Below, piece by piece: positions 10,733 through 22,010 of a stretch of DNA of 64,000 bases. The translations under genes were made by a program, and so were the position numbers. How positions within the stretch are numbered: the first letter of the stretch is position 1; each line of letters starts with the position of its first letter. The stretch comes from Hydrotaea diabolus (Eukaryota > Arthropoda > Insecta > Diptera > Muscidae). The notes under the pieces are model-generated. The model did no database searches. It worked only from the letters and a program-made list of their open reading frames with translations, and was not told where the DNA came from. The DNA lies in the NCBI GenBank assembly GCA_963513945.1, contig OY740716.1:121704955-121768954 (forward strand), in the 5' to 3' direction.

Positions 10733-10982
10733 ATGTGACGCGTAAAATAGAAAGGGACCTAAGGGAAAAAAAAACCAGTTTTGTTCAGGAGAGCCATTTT
10801 AAAGATTTAAATACGTGTATCTTTGGTGTACCATCACTTTCATAACACGCGCATATCTCTGGGAGGGAACACTTTTGGGGCATGGGATCGGTCTCATTCG
10901 ATGCTCAGATGTTGTCCACATAAAAAAAAGTGAAAATTGATTTTTTTTACCCTTAGGTCCCTTACTCTATGCACTGTCACAT
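10733..10982. mobile_element. MITE B copy 1 (250 bp) inside Tc1-like element
   Basis: The ends are inverted: left ATGTGACGCGTAAAATAGA and right complement ATGTGACAGTGCATAGAG, both followed by AAGGGACCTAAGGG. The same 250 bp recurs at 50735-50984 with high identity, including the internal GGGAGGGAACACTTTTGGGG. There are no ORFs. It interrupts the Tc1 transposase remnant, so it is younger than that element. Confidence 0.85.
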
Positions 10983-10989
10983 GTGGGAA

Positions 10990-11270
10990 ATTTAAAAGCG
11001 ACTGTGATGCACGGTGGTGGCAGCGTTATTGTCTGCTGCAAAGCGCAGACAATTTATGTATACGGTGCATTTTTCGATTTTACAGGATAACGACCAAAAA
11101 CACAAATCTGGAATTATTCAGTCGTGGTAGATATACAACTGCCCACATTTGATGCCGCCACCCGCTCAGTCAACCGACATGAACGTCATTGAAAATTTAT
11201 GGGCCATATTAGACAGAAATATTAAGAACCATAAAATATCTAACAAGAATGATTTTAAAATTAATATTGG
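10990..11270 (+). pseudogene. Tc1-type transposase C-terminal relic
   Basis: Through frameshifts the plus strand reads VMHGGGSVIV, DNDQKHKSGIIQSW and then PPAQSTDMNVIENLWAIL. These match the central and C-terminal blocks of Tc1 transposases: GGGSVMVWG, the second catalytic Asp context QDNDPKHTS, and the third acidic residue in PDMNPIENLW. The N-terminal DNA-binding domain is not recognisable upstream of MITE B. Catalytically dead because of shifts and stops. Confidence 0.8.
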
Positions 11271-11411
11271 CAATATATGAAGTTCATTGGTTAACCGCAT
11301 ATATTTTCTTTCAAATGACATCAAAATTGATTTTTTATTCCTTTTAGTTTCAAAGTTATAGAGCCTCAAAATTAAATATATGCACTGCATAAAATAAGCT
11401 GTGACCCACTG

Positions 11412-11929
11412 TACGAGTTTGTTTGGGAGTATCAACAATCTCGCAGAAATAAATTAACACTATGCTAAAACTGCCATATGTTTTCCTATTGATCTTTTCG
11501 CTGAAAAGTGAAAACGTTCTGTGCCAAATGTGCTGGAAAACATAAGACGTCTGAATGTAAGGAAGACAGTATAAAGTGCGCAAATTGCAATGGGCCACAT
11601 AAATCCTTTTCCCCTGATTGTCCAAGTCGGCAAACATACTTAAAAATTAAAAGTCGGTAACAACCAATTCAAATACCAAATGAATCCAGACAGCGTTACA
11701 ATATTAGCAAAAACTACAAGGAAAACTTTCCAAATCATCTACGTCAAGAGCCAAATCGCCCGAGAAACAGAGGTCAAAATACTTCGAATGCTGTTCAAAA
11801 TAATCTTTTTCGTTCGAGGAAATTACGACCATAACAATGGATTTGATAACCGATCTCAGAAAGTGCAAGTCCAAAATAGACCAAGTTGAAGTAACTTCAA
11901 ATATTGCCTTCAAGTTTCTGACTTAATGA
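11412..11929 (+). pseudogene. LINE beta ORF1 zinc-knuckle region
   Basis: CAKCAGKHKTSEC (CX2CX4HX4C) at about 11520 is followed by CANCNGPHKSFSPDC, two gag-type zinc knuckles expected at the end of a Jockey/I ORF1. A basic, Asn/Arg-rich tail follows to about 11880. It continues the protein begun at 9690 before the Tc1-like insertion. Frameshifts separate it from its neighbours. Confidence 0.75.
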
Positions 11930-13114
11930 GCGAACAAATTAAAATAATAACCCGAAATGCAAGGTGCATTCAAAATAAAAGGGACGAACTATTTAATTTT
12001 ATATACGCAAACAACATTGATGTATAAGTATACCTTGTTACTGAGAAGTGGCTTAAACTATCCGTTAATCTAGAACATTCATCATACAAATGCTACAGAA
12101 GTGAACTAGTGCAATAGGTGGAGTGGCTGTTATTGTAAGAAAAGCTATATAGCATCAAGCCCATCCAGTAGTCAATACGAATTTGATTGAACATATTGGA
12201 ATACAAGTTTTAACCAATATCGGTGCCATTAAAATTTGTTCATGCTGTTTCGCGGAAGAATGTGCTAGTAGCGAGTAGTAGTAAGTTGTAGTAGTGTAAA
12301 GGAAATTTCCCTTCAGATATTGAAAAACTTAGCAGCAGTAATGATAAATATGTAATTGGGGGTGATTTGAACTCTCGTAACCAAGTCTGGGGATGCTTAC
12401 GGTCTAACTGCTATGGCAATATTTTACACTCGAAACTAGAGACAACAGACATTTACGTAGAATTTCCCTCTAATCCTACATATATACCAACAGCATCGAG
12501 GAGCCAACCATATACTCTCGATGACCTCCTAACAAATATTTCCCAAAAGTTATCAGATGCAGAAGTTTTAAATGATTTAGGATCGAATTACATGCCAGTA
12601 AAAAGTGTACTAAGCTGTTCATACGAAAACATAGGAACCATACATTCAGATCCTGAAGTCTTTGAAAGAATGATTTCCACATTAGAAAATTCGATTAAAA
12701 ATGCAATCGAAGTTAGCGTACCAAAAACCGAACTGTTAATCAAATCCAAACCACTACCTAAATACATTAAAAATATTACAACGCTAAGTAATCAACATAG
12801 AAGGGATTGGAAACGTAATCGAGATATTAACAATTAAATCGAAATAAGAAGACTTAATCAAATTATTTTTCAAATAATAAGTCAATTAAGAAAAGTCTCC
12901 TGGAATAATCACTTATCCAATCTTAAGAAGAGCTTACCTCCTTTTTGGAATATCACAAAAGTACTGAGAAAAAGCGCAGACTTATACCAATCCTGATAGG
13001 TAACGACACCCAGTTTACCTACACAAAAGATAAGTGTAACTTGCTGGCTCAGTCTTTTAAAATGAACAATTTGTGCTCTGCTTCAGTAACAAGTGAACAA
13101 GTAAACAGGTCAAC
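11930..13114 (+). pseudogene. LINE beta endonuclease and start of RT linker
   Basis: The domain opens with TRNARCIQNKRDELFNFIYA (11950-12010), the first conserved block of apurinic-type LINE endonucleases, and then GGVAVIVRKAI near 12118. The catalytic block GDLNSRNQVWG begins at 12362. The continuation (12367-12837) ends in the linker RNRDINN, and a shifted frame at 12945-13114 reads PILIGNDTQFTYTKD, typical of the region before the RT. The usual SDH block near the domain end is degraded. Then the Jockey element intervenes. Confidence 0.75.
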
Positions 13115-13401
13115 GTTGGCTCTCCGCGCTCGAAGAGAACGGTCGTTAAAAGAACTCCTCTCGGAAATTAATTCTAATAAAATAAAATAAGCAGGGAAAG
13201 TGCAATAATAAACTCAATTGTCGGGAAAATAATTATCTAAAATTGTTTGAATTCATTATAAGTATTAACTTGTAAGGAATTCAAACAGTTTTTTGACAAA
13301 ATAAAATTTTAAGTTGAACAACAAATCCAGTTGTGTAAGAATAAGTGTAACAAAACAACCAAAATAAAAAAGGCACACACACAGCTAAACAAACTCACAG
13401 C

Positions 13402-14791
13402 TTGATGAGCCATAGTCTCACTCAAGAGTTAGAACAACGCAGACACTCTTTCTGCAGCGTAAGTTCGCGGAATGCATACTTCGCGATAAATGCAGATGTA
13501 AACAATGGAATGAGAGAGGTAGCGCCACTAAGACAAACTCTCTCCCCAGGCAGTGCTAGCAACAACAATAATAACAAAGAAGGTGGAAGCACAGCGAATA
13601 TAGAAATAACACAGGAAAACAACGACAAACCATTAAAGGCGGTACAGACAGGCATGGATCGCTACATTACTATAAAGCGTAAATCCAGCCCTGCCAAAGG
13701 TAACTCTAACAAAAAAAGTTGCAAAACTGTGAACGGTGAAGAACCACCAACGTCCGTCACGGGTAAGAACCGGTTTGCATTGCTGAGCGAAGAAGAACCT
13801 CAATCTTCTTCTTCGGCAAATGTCGCAACTCCAAGGCCGCCCCAATATACCTACGTGAGAGTAGCTCAAATGAGCTAGTAAATATCATTGCCCAACTTGT
13901 TGGTAGTGGTGGCTTTCACATAGTGCCCATAAAGAGAGGGAACATTAACGAGACAAAAATTCAGGCATACACCGAAAACGGCTGTCGCGCTATTTCGAGT
14001 TATTTTAACGATAGAAATAAAAGAGTAGTAAGGGTATCGCGGTAATCTTAAAAGGCATTGAATCATTTGTAGGACCAGATGAAGTAAAACGAGCACTGGA
14101 AAAAGAGAATTTTAACGTTCACTCCGTGGTAAACGTTCTTAACAATAAAAAGGTTCCCCAACCAATGTTCAAGGTCAAACTTCAACCTGACCCGCCGAAA
14201 ATAAAGAAAAATGAAGTTCATCCTATATACAAACTTCAATATTTGTTATATAGAAGAATTACGGTCGAAGAACCCCACAAAAGAAATTGTCCCGTTCAAT
14301 GCCAAAATTGTCAAGAGTATGGACACACAAAAGCATACTGCACTTTGCCAACCGTTTGTGTTGTATGTGGTGATCTACACCAATCATCCGTTTGCAAAGT
14401 AAAATCGCAGGAACAGAAAAAGTGCAGTAATTGCGGGGAACAACATACCGCAAACTTCAGAGGTTGTAGGGTTTACAAAGAACTTAAGCATAAACTAGAA
14501 GAGAAGCGTAAACTCATTTCTAACCGAAACGCGCCGAACCCTATAATCGACATCCAACAGACTCCAGTTTTCTCTAGCGACGGAAACGGTATTACAAACG
14601 GTATAACATACGCGAATGTTCTAAGGGCGCATACACCTAATGCCCCAGTGCAACAAAATGGTAACTCTGAATCAATGATTCAACAACTGGTACAGAGTAT
14701 AAACATGTTCATGTCAACTATGCAAGCAATGATGCAAGAATTCATGCGAAACCAGAATCAGTTAATTCAAATTCTACTTACCAAAAAATAG
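13402..14791 (+). pseudogene. Jockey gamma ORF1 (gag-like)
   Basis: The N-terminal part (13402-13878) is Ser/Asn-rich and disordered, ending in PPQYTYVRVAQ. A shifted middle section reads VGSGGFHIVPIKRGNINETK and AVILKGIESFVGPDEVK. The C-terminal part (14126-14791) contains three zinc knuckles: CQNCQEYGHTKAYC, CVVCGDLHQSSVC and CSNCGEQHTANFRGC. This protein packages LINE RNA into a ribonucleoprotein in Jockey relatives. Shifts near 13870 and 14045 disrupt it. A Gln/Met-rich tail follows the knuckles. Confidence 0.88.
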
Positions 14792-14798
14792 GGCCTAT

Positions 14799-17150
14799 TT
14801 AAGATATGTACATGGAACGCAAACGGTGTGAACCAACATAGACTCGAGCTGACCGAGTACCTAGATCGGCAGAATATCGATATAATGCTACTATCAGAAA
14901 CGCATCTTACAGACAAATATAATTTTCAGATACCTAATTTTAGATTTTATGGTACTCACCACCCCGACGGTAAGGCTCATGGGGGCACTGGTATCCTAAT
15001 AGGAAAACGTATGAAACATGAAGTCGCTGAAGGAGTCTCACAAAACTACCTTCAAGCGACAACAATTCGTATCCAGATTCAAGGTAGTTTCCTTACCATT
15101 TCAGCAATATATTTCCCCCCGCGGTTCGCGATATCAGAACATATACTTCTGAACTTTTTCAATGGTCTCGGACCCAACTTTATTGCTGCTGGTGACTACA
15201 ATGCCAAACATACGCACTGGGGATTCCGTTTAGCAATTCCTAGGGGAAACCAGCTGTATAAATGTTTAATGCGACGTCAAAATAAATTGGACTTTATATC
15301 TCCAAGTCAACCTACATATTGGCCTTCTGATATTAACAAAAAGCCTGACTTGATAGACTTCGGTATAATAAGAGGAGTTAGTAAATCTAACTTGTCTGCT
15401 AGTACCTGCACTGACTTATCGTCAGACCACTCGCCAGTTATATTTCTTCTTCACGAGAAGACAGTACTTGTAGACGACCCACTAAGGCTTACTTCATACA
15501 CAACTAACTGGTTAAAATACAGGAAGTACATTAGTAGTCATTTAGATTCGAATCATCTAATTTCTAACGCGGAAGAGATCGATAACAACGTATCCAACTT
15601 GAACGTGATCCTGGAACAGGCGGCCATTCACGCTACACACACACACACAAATAAAAGCGACAAATAGTTTAAATACTTACACTAACCGGGAATAGAGCAC
15701 CTTGTAAGTGAAAAAAGGAGGTTCCGTCGCGAATGGTAGCGAAATAGGTCACCAGCGGCCCGACTAAGACTGACTGAAGCTACTAAAAGGTTGCAAAGCG
15801 CACTTAGAAATAAAGACAGTAGACAGCATGCTAGTTTCATTGCAAGTTTAACTCCGACTGCTTCAACCAAATTCTCATTATGGAAAACATTAAGAAATAC
15901 TAGTATGCCCACCGAAACGCAATTTCCAATACGCGACGCAAATGGCAAGTGGGCAATATCAGAAGAGGAAAAAGCCAATGTTTTTGCAAACCATCTGTCT
16001 CACGTATTTCGCCCAAATCCTGCAAGTAGCGACCTCCTTCCACCTGATGATAAAATGTCTGCCGTAATTCCATTGTTTACTAACGCAAATGAAGTTCTGA
16101 ATGTCATTAAAGAAACCGTGAATCCAGGTAAAGCACCTGGATATGATCTTATCACGCCCAAAATGATCTTGGAACTTCCCTATATTGCTGTGAAGTTCCT
16201 GGCAAAATTATTTAACTCTATTTTGAGACATGGTTACTTTCCTAAAGTGTGGAAAATTTCTCTGATTCAGATGATTTTAAAGCCATCAGTTTGCTTCCCT
16301 GCTTATCCAAACTATTTGAAAAAGATCTTTTATCGAAAATAAAACCGTTCCTCGTGTCAAATAACATAATACCAGACCAGTTCATCAGTTTGGATTCCGC
16401 GAAGGTCACAGCACTATCGAACAAGTAAACCGTCTGACCCAAGCAATTGAAAAATCATTTGAACGGCGAGAATATTGCTGCGCCGTATTCCTGGATGTTG
16501 CTCAAGCATTTGACAAAGTCTGGCGCTTTGGCTTGACCTACAAAATTTGCAAATACTTACCGGCAAATACGCATCGAATTCTTGAGTCTTACTTAGAAAA
16601 CCGCAGATTCAGAGTCAAATGTCGACAACACGTCACCGATGACCGCGAAATACTAGCAGGTGTTCCCCAGGGAAGCGTCATGGGGCCTATCCTTTACCTT
16701 CTGTCTACCGCAGATATCCCTAAAAGCCCAAACGTGCTAACATCTACTTTTGCCGATGATACCGCTATAATGGCCACACATAAAAAGCAGGATATTGCAT
16801 CTATGAATCTAGGTGTACATCTCAGACGAGTAGAATCTTGGCTCTCTGACTGGAGAATAAAAGTCAATGAGGCTAAATGCACACAGGTAACTTTCACACT
16901 GAATTTTAGCACTTGTCCGACATTGAAACTAAACAATATCCCTTTTTCTCAATCTGATCATGTTTCATACCTTGGAATCCACCTGGATCGCCGACTCATC
17001 TGGAGAAGTCATATCGAAGCCAAGAAAACTCAACTGAAACTTAAGGCTATGGGGCAAGGCAAGCTCGAGCAATCTCGACAAAATACAAAGAGTCCAATCG
17101 AAGACATTGCGGCTTATTACCGGTGCTCCTTGGTATATGAGGAATGAAAA
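14799..17150 (+). pseudogene. Jockey gamma ORF2: endonuclease plus reverse transcriptase
   Basis: The endonuclease starts at ICTWNANGVNQHRLEL (14799) with no clear ATG at that point. It carries LLSETHL, GGTGILIGK, AAGDYNAKHTHWG and LSSDHSPVIF, which hold the catalytic Glu, Asp/Asn and His of the family. A stop at 15665 ends that domain. The RT follows in pieces: PGKAPGYDLITPKM (16126), GFREGHST (16390), FLDVAQAFDKVW (16488), AGVPQGSVMGPILY (16660) and TFADDTAIM (16748, the catalytic FADD). The C-terminal VSYLGIHLDRRLIWRSH is intact. Shifts lie near 16270 and 16340. Confidence 0.9.
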
Positions 17151-17903
17151 CATCCACCGATACTTGAAAATACCTCTCGTCAAAGATGCAATTCAAAAAA
17201 TCAATATAAAGCACAAGAGAAGCTCGAACGTCATGATAACATACTTGCTAGACAATTATTGTGCAGTCCAAGCTCTTTAAGACTTCGGAGAAACGAACGC
17301 CGTGTTTTCTAATCTGCACTTGTGCTTCATCCGTAACAGTAATCGCGAACACACGCGCCCGAAAGACTGTGTAGAATTCTTTTTTGTACGTCACGTGGCT
17401 TAAATGCTCTTATACGTGATCTTTAAAACAGTCAATATCAATCGCGGACGAACACTCAAAAAAGACTGTGTAGAATCCTTTATTCTACGTCACGTGGCTT
17501 AAATGCTCTCATACGTGATCCTTAAAACAGTCAACGCGAAAAACCTACATAACCTAAATTACGTCGTCCACTCTGCTATTGTAGAGTTATCCGTTCTACA
17601 TACATAACTAGAGTTCTTCACTCTACATAATATCGCGAACACTCTGTAAATGACTATAAGGGTCCTCTGGCCCTTTATCACGAGGTTTAAGCCAAACTAG
17701 GTTTAAAATTCTCAGACATGTGATCCATACCAGTTTTATACTATTTTGACCAAATTAAATAAAATTCCTGCCAATAAGCAGAGATCCACATTACAAGAAA
17801 TCCATACTAGGATTCATTATTGAATTATACTTAAGATTCGTATACTTATTGTTAGGCTCCTTTGGAGCAGATTCAATAATTCAAATAAAGCTTATATAAA
17901 AAA
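17150..17903 (+). other. Jockey gamma 3' region
   Basis: This stretch continues the end of ORF2 in decayed form to about 17300 and then becomes untranslated. It includes the 99-bp tandem duplication and ends in the A-rich tail that abuts the right target duplication. No other gene is present. Confidence 0.6.
17341..17538 (+). repeat. Two 99-bp tandem copies in Jockey gamma 3' region
   Basis: The block beginning near CGCGAACACACGCG and including GACTGTGTAGAATTC and TACGTCACGTGGCTTAAATG occurs twice, offset by 99 bp (GACTGTGTAG at 17365 and 17464). The copies differ at a handful of positions. It lies in the 3' untranslated part of the LINE. Confidence 0.85.
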
Positions 17904-17915
17904 AAACAGGTCAAC

Positions 17916-18838
17916 AACTCTACTCCAAAATATAGAAGAAAACATAGATCCCAACAACTTTGTTAACAACCATACCTGAAAAGTGTCATTGAACAGCTTA
18001 AGAACAAAAAGGACCCTGGAATCGATGGTATAAACAACATGTGTATCAAAAAACTTCCAAACATTGGCACAAAATTACTGCTTGCAATAATAAATTCGTG
18101 ATTATCTGCTTCATGTATTCCTACATGCTGGAAAGAGGCTAAAGTTATACCAATAGCTAAGCCAAACAAACCAAATAACTCTCCACAGTCGTGTCGCTCT
18201 ATTAGCATCCTATCCCCTATAAGCAAGATTTTGGAAAAATAATAAAGGACAAATTACTAGAATTCATTTAGGACAAAACCAACAATTTGTATTCCGAAAA
18301 GGCCATAATACATCCCACGCTGTTACTAAAATAAAAAATGTAATAAAATCAAAATTTGCGGAAGGCGGAGTCTACAGAAATGGCGCGATGACCTAATCTT
18401 CAAATGATGAATTATAGCTTGCCATACCCTTTAAAAAAATTAGAAAAAACTTTCTTAAAAACAGAAAATTTAGAGTTCATACAGAATCCAGCAGCTCTAA
18501 TGAAATGATTGTTCGTGCCGGATGTCCTCAAGGCTCTTGTATATCACCCATCATATACAATATTTTCACAGCAGATTTTCCTATTTTAGATCTCTGTACG
18601 ACTTCTATATTCGCGGACGATACTGCCATACTAAGTCATGAAGTACTAGCTGAAGACATAATATAAAATCTGGAAAAAAAGTTATATTCCATTCTATTAT
18701 GTTTTATGGGGCACCAATCTAGGAAAACAGTTCTAAATGTCATGCCAACAAGTTGCAAGTTTTGCAAAACAAGATCTTTAAAATGATATACAATTTACCT
18801 TGGTTGTACGAGTATTCCACTAGAAGAGTACACATTCA
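17916..18838 (+). pseudogene. LINE beta reverse transcriptase, decayed
   Basis: Through shifts it reads LKNKKDPGIDGINN (18000), PTCWKEAKVIPIAKP (18118), QFVFRKGHNTSHAV (18281), AGCPQGSCISPIIYNIF (18517) and TSIFADDTAI (18602, the FADD active site). It ends LQVLQNKIFKMIYNLPWLY (18753 onward). The order is that of a LINE RT and continues from the linker before the Jockey insertion. Element A copy c cuts it off at 18839. Confidence 0.85.
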
Positions 18839-19807
18839 CACGCAGAAAAAAAGTATGGTTGTGGTGACAATATTCGAAGAGGATAATACTATTGTTGGGT
18901 ATATGGCTGTGGTACAACAATATTATGATCCCCACAACAATATTATGATTCAAATACAACCATACTATGATCCTCACAACAATAGTATGATTCACACATA
19001 ACCATACTATAGTTACCACAACCATAGTATGATACACACTCAACCATACCATGATCTCCACAACCATAGTATGATCTTCACAACCATAGTATGTTTCATA
19101 TACAACTATAGTATGATCCTTACAACCATAGTATGATTCACACGCAACCATGTTATGATCCCTACAACCATAGTATGATCACACACAATTATACTATGAT
19201 CCCCATTAGAATTTGTTTCAGTTGTCGACAATAGATTTGATCCCCAATATTATTTATTAGAATTGGTTTAAGTTGTCAACAATAGATTTAAATTATGAAA
19301 ATTATTCAAAAATACATTAAATTCAAAATAATACGAGTGATTTATTTCACAGTAGGAAAAATACGTTTAAATAAACGTAAGCGTTTTTATTAAAAATATT
19401 TCAGATAAACAAAGCCAAAGCAGCTTGTTTAAAAAATTTTAATTTCGATGAAAAAGTACTATTATTGCATTAGATCCCTACCAATACATTTGTTCTAGAA
19501 AGCATATTTAAACGTAGAAAAATTACAATCATACAGTATGATTGCCGTAATCATATCATTGTTAACATAAAACTGCAAAACACAATACTTTTGTTGCACT
19601 AACCATATTTATATTGTCGCTATAACCATATTTTCATTTATAAATTTGACAATAATACTATTGTTACATTTTAACAATATTAATATTGCAGCAATTATAC
19701 TATTGTCAAAAATAAATTCATTTAACAATGCGACGAACATACTTTTGTTGTGGAGAACAAATTATTATTGCCGTGACCATGTAGTAACCATGTTTTTCCT
19801 CTGCGTG
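18839..19807 (+). mobile_element. Element A copy c, 969 bp, complete
   Basis: Starts CACGCAGAAAAAAAGTATGG and ends in CCTCTGCGTG, giving short inverted termini (CACGCAG/CTGCGTG). The first 370 bp are minisatellite, the middle is the copy-b type interior, and the last 280 bp contain further TATTGTTG-like motifs in the opposite sense. The flanks carry CA on both sides but no longer duplication is evident. It splits the LINE beta tail. Confidence 0.8.
18845..19206. repeat. Minisatellite of element A copy c
   Basis: About fifteen units built on CACAACCATAGTATGATC or its variants with CACAACAATAGTATGATT. The spacing is about 20-25 bp and the units alternate between 'CACAACC' and 'ACACTCAACC/ACACATAACC' linkers. 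Confidence 0.85.
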
Positions 19808-20369
19808 CAGAGGTTACAAAAACTAAAATACAATTTCGACAAAGGATGTCAATACTCAGAACATATGTACATACATACAAAATATTGTTAGATCCGCAAT
19901 AGCCGCATAAGTAACTTTTTTACTTTTATTTCTTCGATTACTATCCATTTTATATATATGTATATATATATAAAAGTTTTACCGCCCCAGGAAGTTTTTT
20001 AAAATTTTCCCTTAAACTAAAATATTGTAAATATTCCGTAATGTGTTAATAAATATAATAATATGTTATTAAATAGAACAGATAAGATCTACAAGTAAGC
20101 TCTCTATAATTGTAAATACTATATATATAATTTATATATAAATATTTAAGCAATTTCTAAACCAACAGTCGGATATTAATGAAATTTCACGCACTTATAG
20201 AAAAGGTGTTTGCGAGCTAAAGTTTTGAGTTTTCTAGTTTATACAATTTCCACGCATGTATAAGTAACTTTTGTTTTTGTGAACCGATTGGAATGATTTT
20301 TACATTTTTACAATGCAGGATCGGAAGAGAGGAGTGAATTACTAAAAATATCTTCATTATGAGATTGTC
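19808..20369. other. LINE beta tail, then AT-rich DNA
   Basis: To about 19900 the frame CAGAGGTTACAAAAACTAAAA may continue LINE beta's C-terminus past the element A. Beyond that are TA microsatellite runs (19955-19972 and 20130-20150) and AT-rich DNA with no recognised feature. Confidence 0.4.
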
Positions 20370-20900
20370 TTGAACACTTCCGTGAATGAGCTGTTAAATA
20401 TGCCAGAAATCACTATTTCTTGCTTTCCTGGTTCCTTAGTAAGTTCTCCTAAGGAAAGAATGTTGTTTTTAATGACTTTTTGTCCATGTCGTAATTCTTT
20501 ATGTACGGTTGGTGCAAGCTGTTTCCAGGGATATAATTCAGAAAGCTGTTCTGAAATTTCAGCACAGTTATTGACAATTTTTCAGTGTTAACTTCATGTT
20601 TACTTTTTTTTGCCATTAAAATTATGTTAATCTTTCTCAGTAATTCCATTTTAATGCCCGTTATTTTCGAAGTGCTTTATAATCTTTTAAGAATCTTCTT
20701 GCAGTATTTCCATCATTTGTAGAACCAAATCCAAAAGTGGTTTGCCGATATTTAATACCGAGTTCTTTTTAAATTCCTTATGAAACCTTTTTTTGTATCC
20801 GATCCTGTATTGTCTTTAAAGAGGAAACGATGGATATGCTATAGAAATTTGACATTTCACAATCCGGAAGAATTCTTCTAGATACGGATAACTGTGTTTT
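20370..20900 (-). pseudogene. Transib transposase relic (second copy in the window)
   Basis: On the minus strand, from about 20760 down: GSTNDGNTARRFLKDY, then MELLRKINIIL with KHEVNTEKL, then YPWKQLAPTVHKELRHGQ and ILSLGELTKEPGKQE. The Transib at 32-34.5 kb has the same series (TTNDGNTARRFF, a FSIILRTLSSG-like block, YYMPATVHRILVHG, IGMLSEEA). This is the C-terminal half of a RAG1-like/Transib transposase. Here the catalytic-Glu region is altered (LTKEP) and several shifts occur. No termini were found. Confidence 0.78.
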
Positions 20901-22010
20901 CGACTACATTCTTGAAACAAGCTAATTCTATTTTAAGTAAAAGTAAACTGTCTTTTTACCTAAAATTTTTATACAGCGTTCCAGTAACTAATGGCATGCT
21001 TAGTTATATGAACAAAATAGGAAAAGGGAAACTTTCATTTTGATATAGCCCTGCTACGTGGTATCCAAATGGAGCCGTTAAATGGATATAATAAGTATCA
21101 ATGGTGGGATAGGTAAGAATTATCTTTTAAAAAGGATTGTCCAAAGTCATTCACACTATATATAAATATCTGTCAAGTGAAAAAAATGGGATTTTTCATA
21201 AAGGAAAAAAATCATTGCGTCATAAAATTTGTAATAATGAATATATAACAATAAACTTTTTCAGTTACTAAGATATTAACAATACACACGAAATAATTAA
21301 AAAAAATATATTTCTTAGAGACAATCCCACAATTCTCAAAAAAAAATATTTAAAAATTGGGATTTTTTAGTTTTCGTGCTACATTTGGCACATTATTGGA
21401 TAACAAGTGGAATCCTATATGTCCATCTAGAAATGCTATACATTTTTTGATCCCAGATATGCGATTAGAGAAATATGGCTGATTTTTGAATTTTACGTAC
21501 AAATTGCGATATTTCAGATGACAATAGCACCAACAACAAAAACAGTTATGAACTTTTTTTTAAGTGTCTATTCCAGGAACTTTCCTTTAAGATAAATATA
21601 TATACAATTTATACGTTTTCTTTACAACTTTTTGTAACTCCAAAATACAACAATTACTTTTTACGCAAAAAATGGACATTTTTAGAATTTTTAAGGTTGA
21701 ATGAATATAAGTTTTTACTCGAAATATATATCTTAGCAATTTTAAGATAGCAATTTTTGTTGTTTTTAAAATAAAATTAAAATGAAAAGAATATTTTAAA
21801 AGCGGATATCTTAGAAACTGCACAAGATAATACTAAGGTGTATTTAGGTCTCAATTAGTTCATTCTATAGGGAAAAAATCATTCAAATCGGTCTAGAAAT
21901 ACAAAAGTTACATGCGTTTTAGAATTGTATAAACTCGATGATTTAGAATTGTCTATTGATGACTATTTGGTAAGTTAGAGTTTGTTTCCCCAATGCGTTT
22001 TAGAATTGTA
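20901..22010. other. No clear feature; possible further Transib and gypsy scraps
   Basis: The DNA next to the Transib relic may hold more of its N-terminal half, but I cannot read motifs. The short stretch at about 21955-21992 (GATGACTATTTGGTAAG, GAGTTTGTTTCCCCAA) resembles 28565-28610 in the gypsy relic and may be a scrap of it. The rest is AT-rich with no signal. Confidence 0.35.

Larger units (their letters stand above)
10142..11411 (+). mobile_element. Tc1-like element, 1270 bp, in LINE beta ORF1
   Basis: The left end CATTGGGTCACATCTTATTT and the inverted right end CAGTGGGTCACAGCTTATTT match for some 30 bp and more weakly beyond. TA lies on each side (10140-10141 and 11412-11413). A third internal copy of the end motif at about 10340-10364 suggests an inverted-repeat/direct-repeat layout as in several Tc1 families. 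A degenerate transposase is on the plus strand. MITE B sits inside at 10733-10982. Confidence 0.85.
13115..17903 (+). mobile_element. Jockey-clade LINE gamma, full length (4.79 kb)
   Basis: The element is bounded by the 12-bp direct repeat AAACAGGTCAAC (13103-13114 and 17904-17915), a target-primed duplication. It ends in an A-rich tail (17895-17906). It has a 5' leader (13115-13400), ORF1 with three CCHC knuckles, ORF2 with endonuclease and RT, and a long 3' region with a tandem duplication. Several stops and frameshifts make it inactive, but it is far better preserved than LINE beta, in whose ORF2 it lies. Confidence 0.9.
9690..19950 (+). mobile_element. LINE beta (Jockey/I group), split by Tc1-like, Jockey and element A insertions
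   Basis: The parts line up as one element: ORF1 N-part (9690-10141), ORF1 zinc knuckles (11412-11670), endonuclease (11930-13114), reverse transcriptase (17916-18838) and a short tail after 19808. The gaps are filled by a Tc1-like element with TA duplication, a complete-length Jockey element with a 12-bp duplication, and element A copy c. The pre-C2HC plus CCHC ORF1 and the endonuclease style (GGVAVIVRKAI) point to the Jockey/I group. It is the oldest layer here, with many stops. Confidence 0.75.

Noticed and set aside
18831..19816. CA dinucleotide as a target duplication of element A
   Set aside because: Present around copy c and on one side of copies b and d, but not around a, h or i. Not consistent enough to claim.
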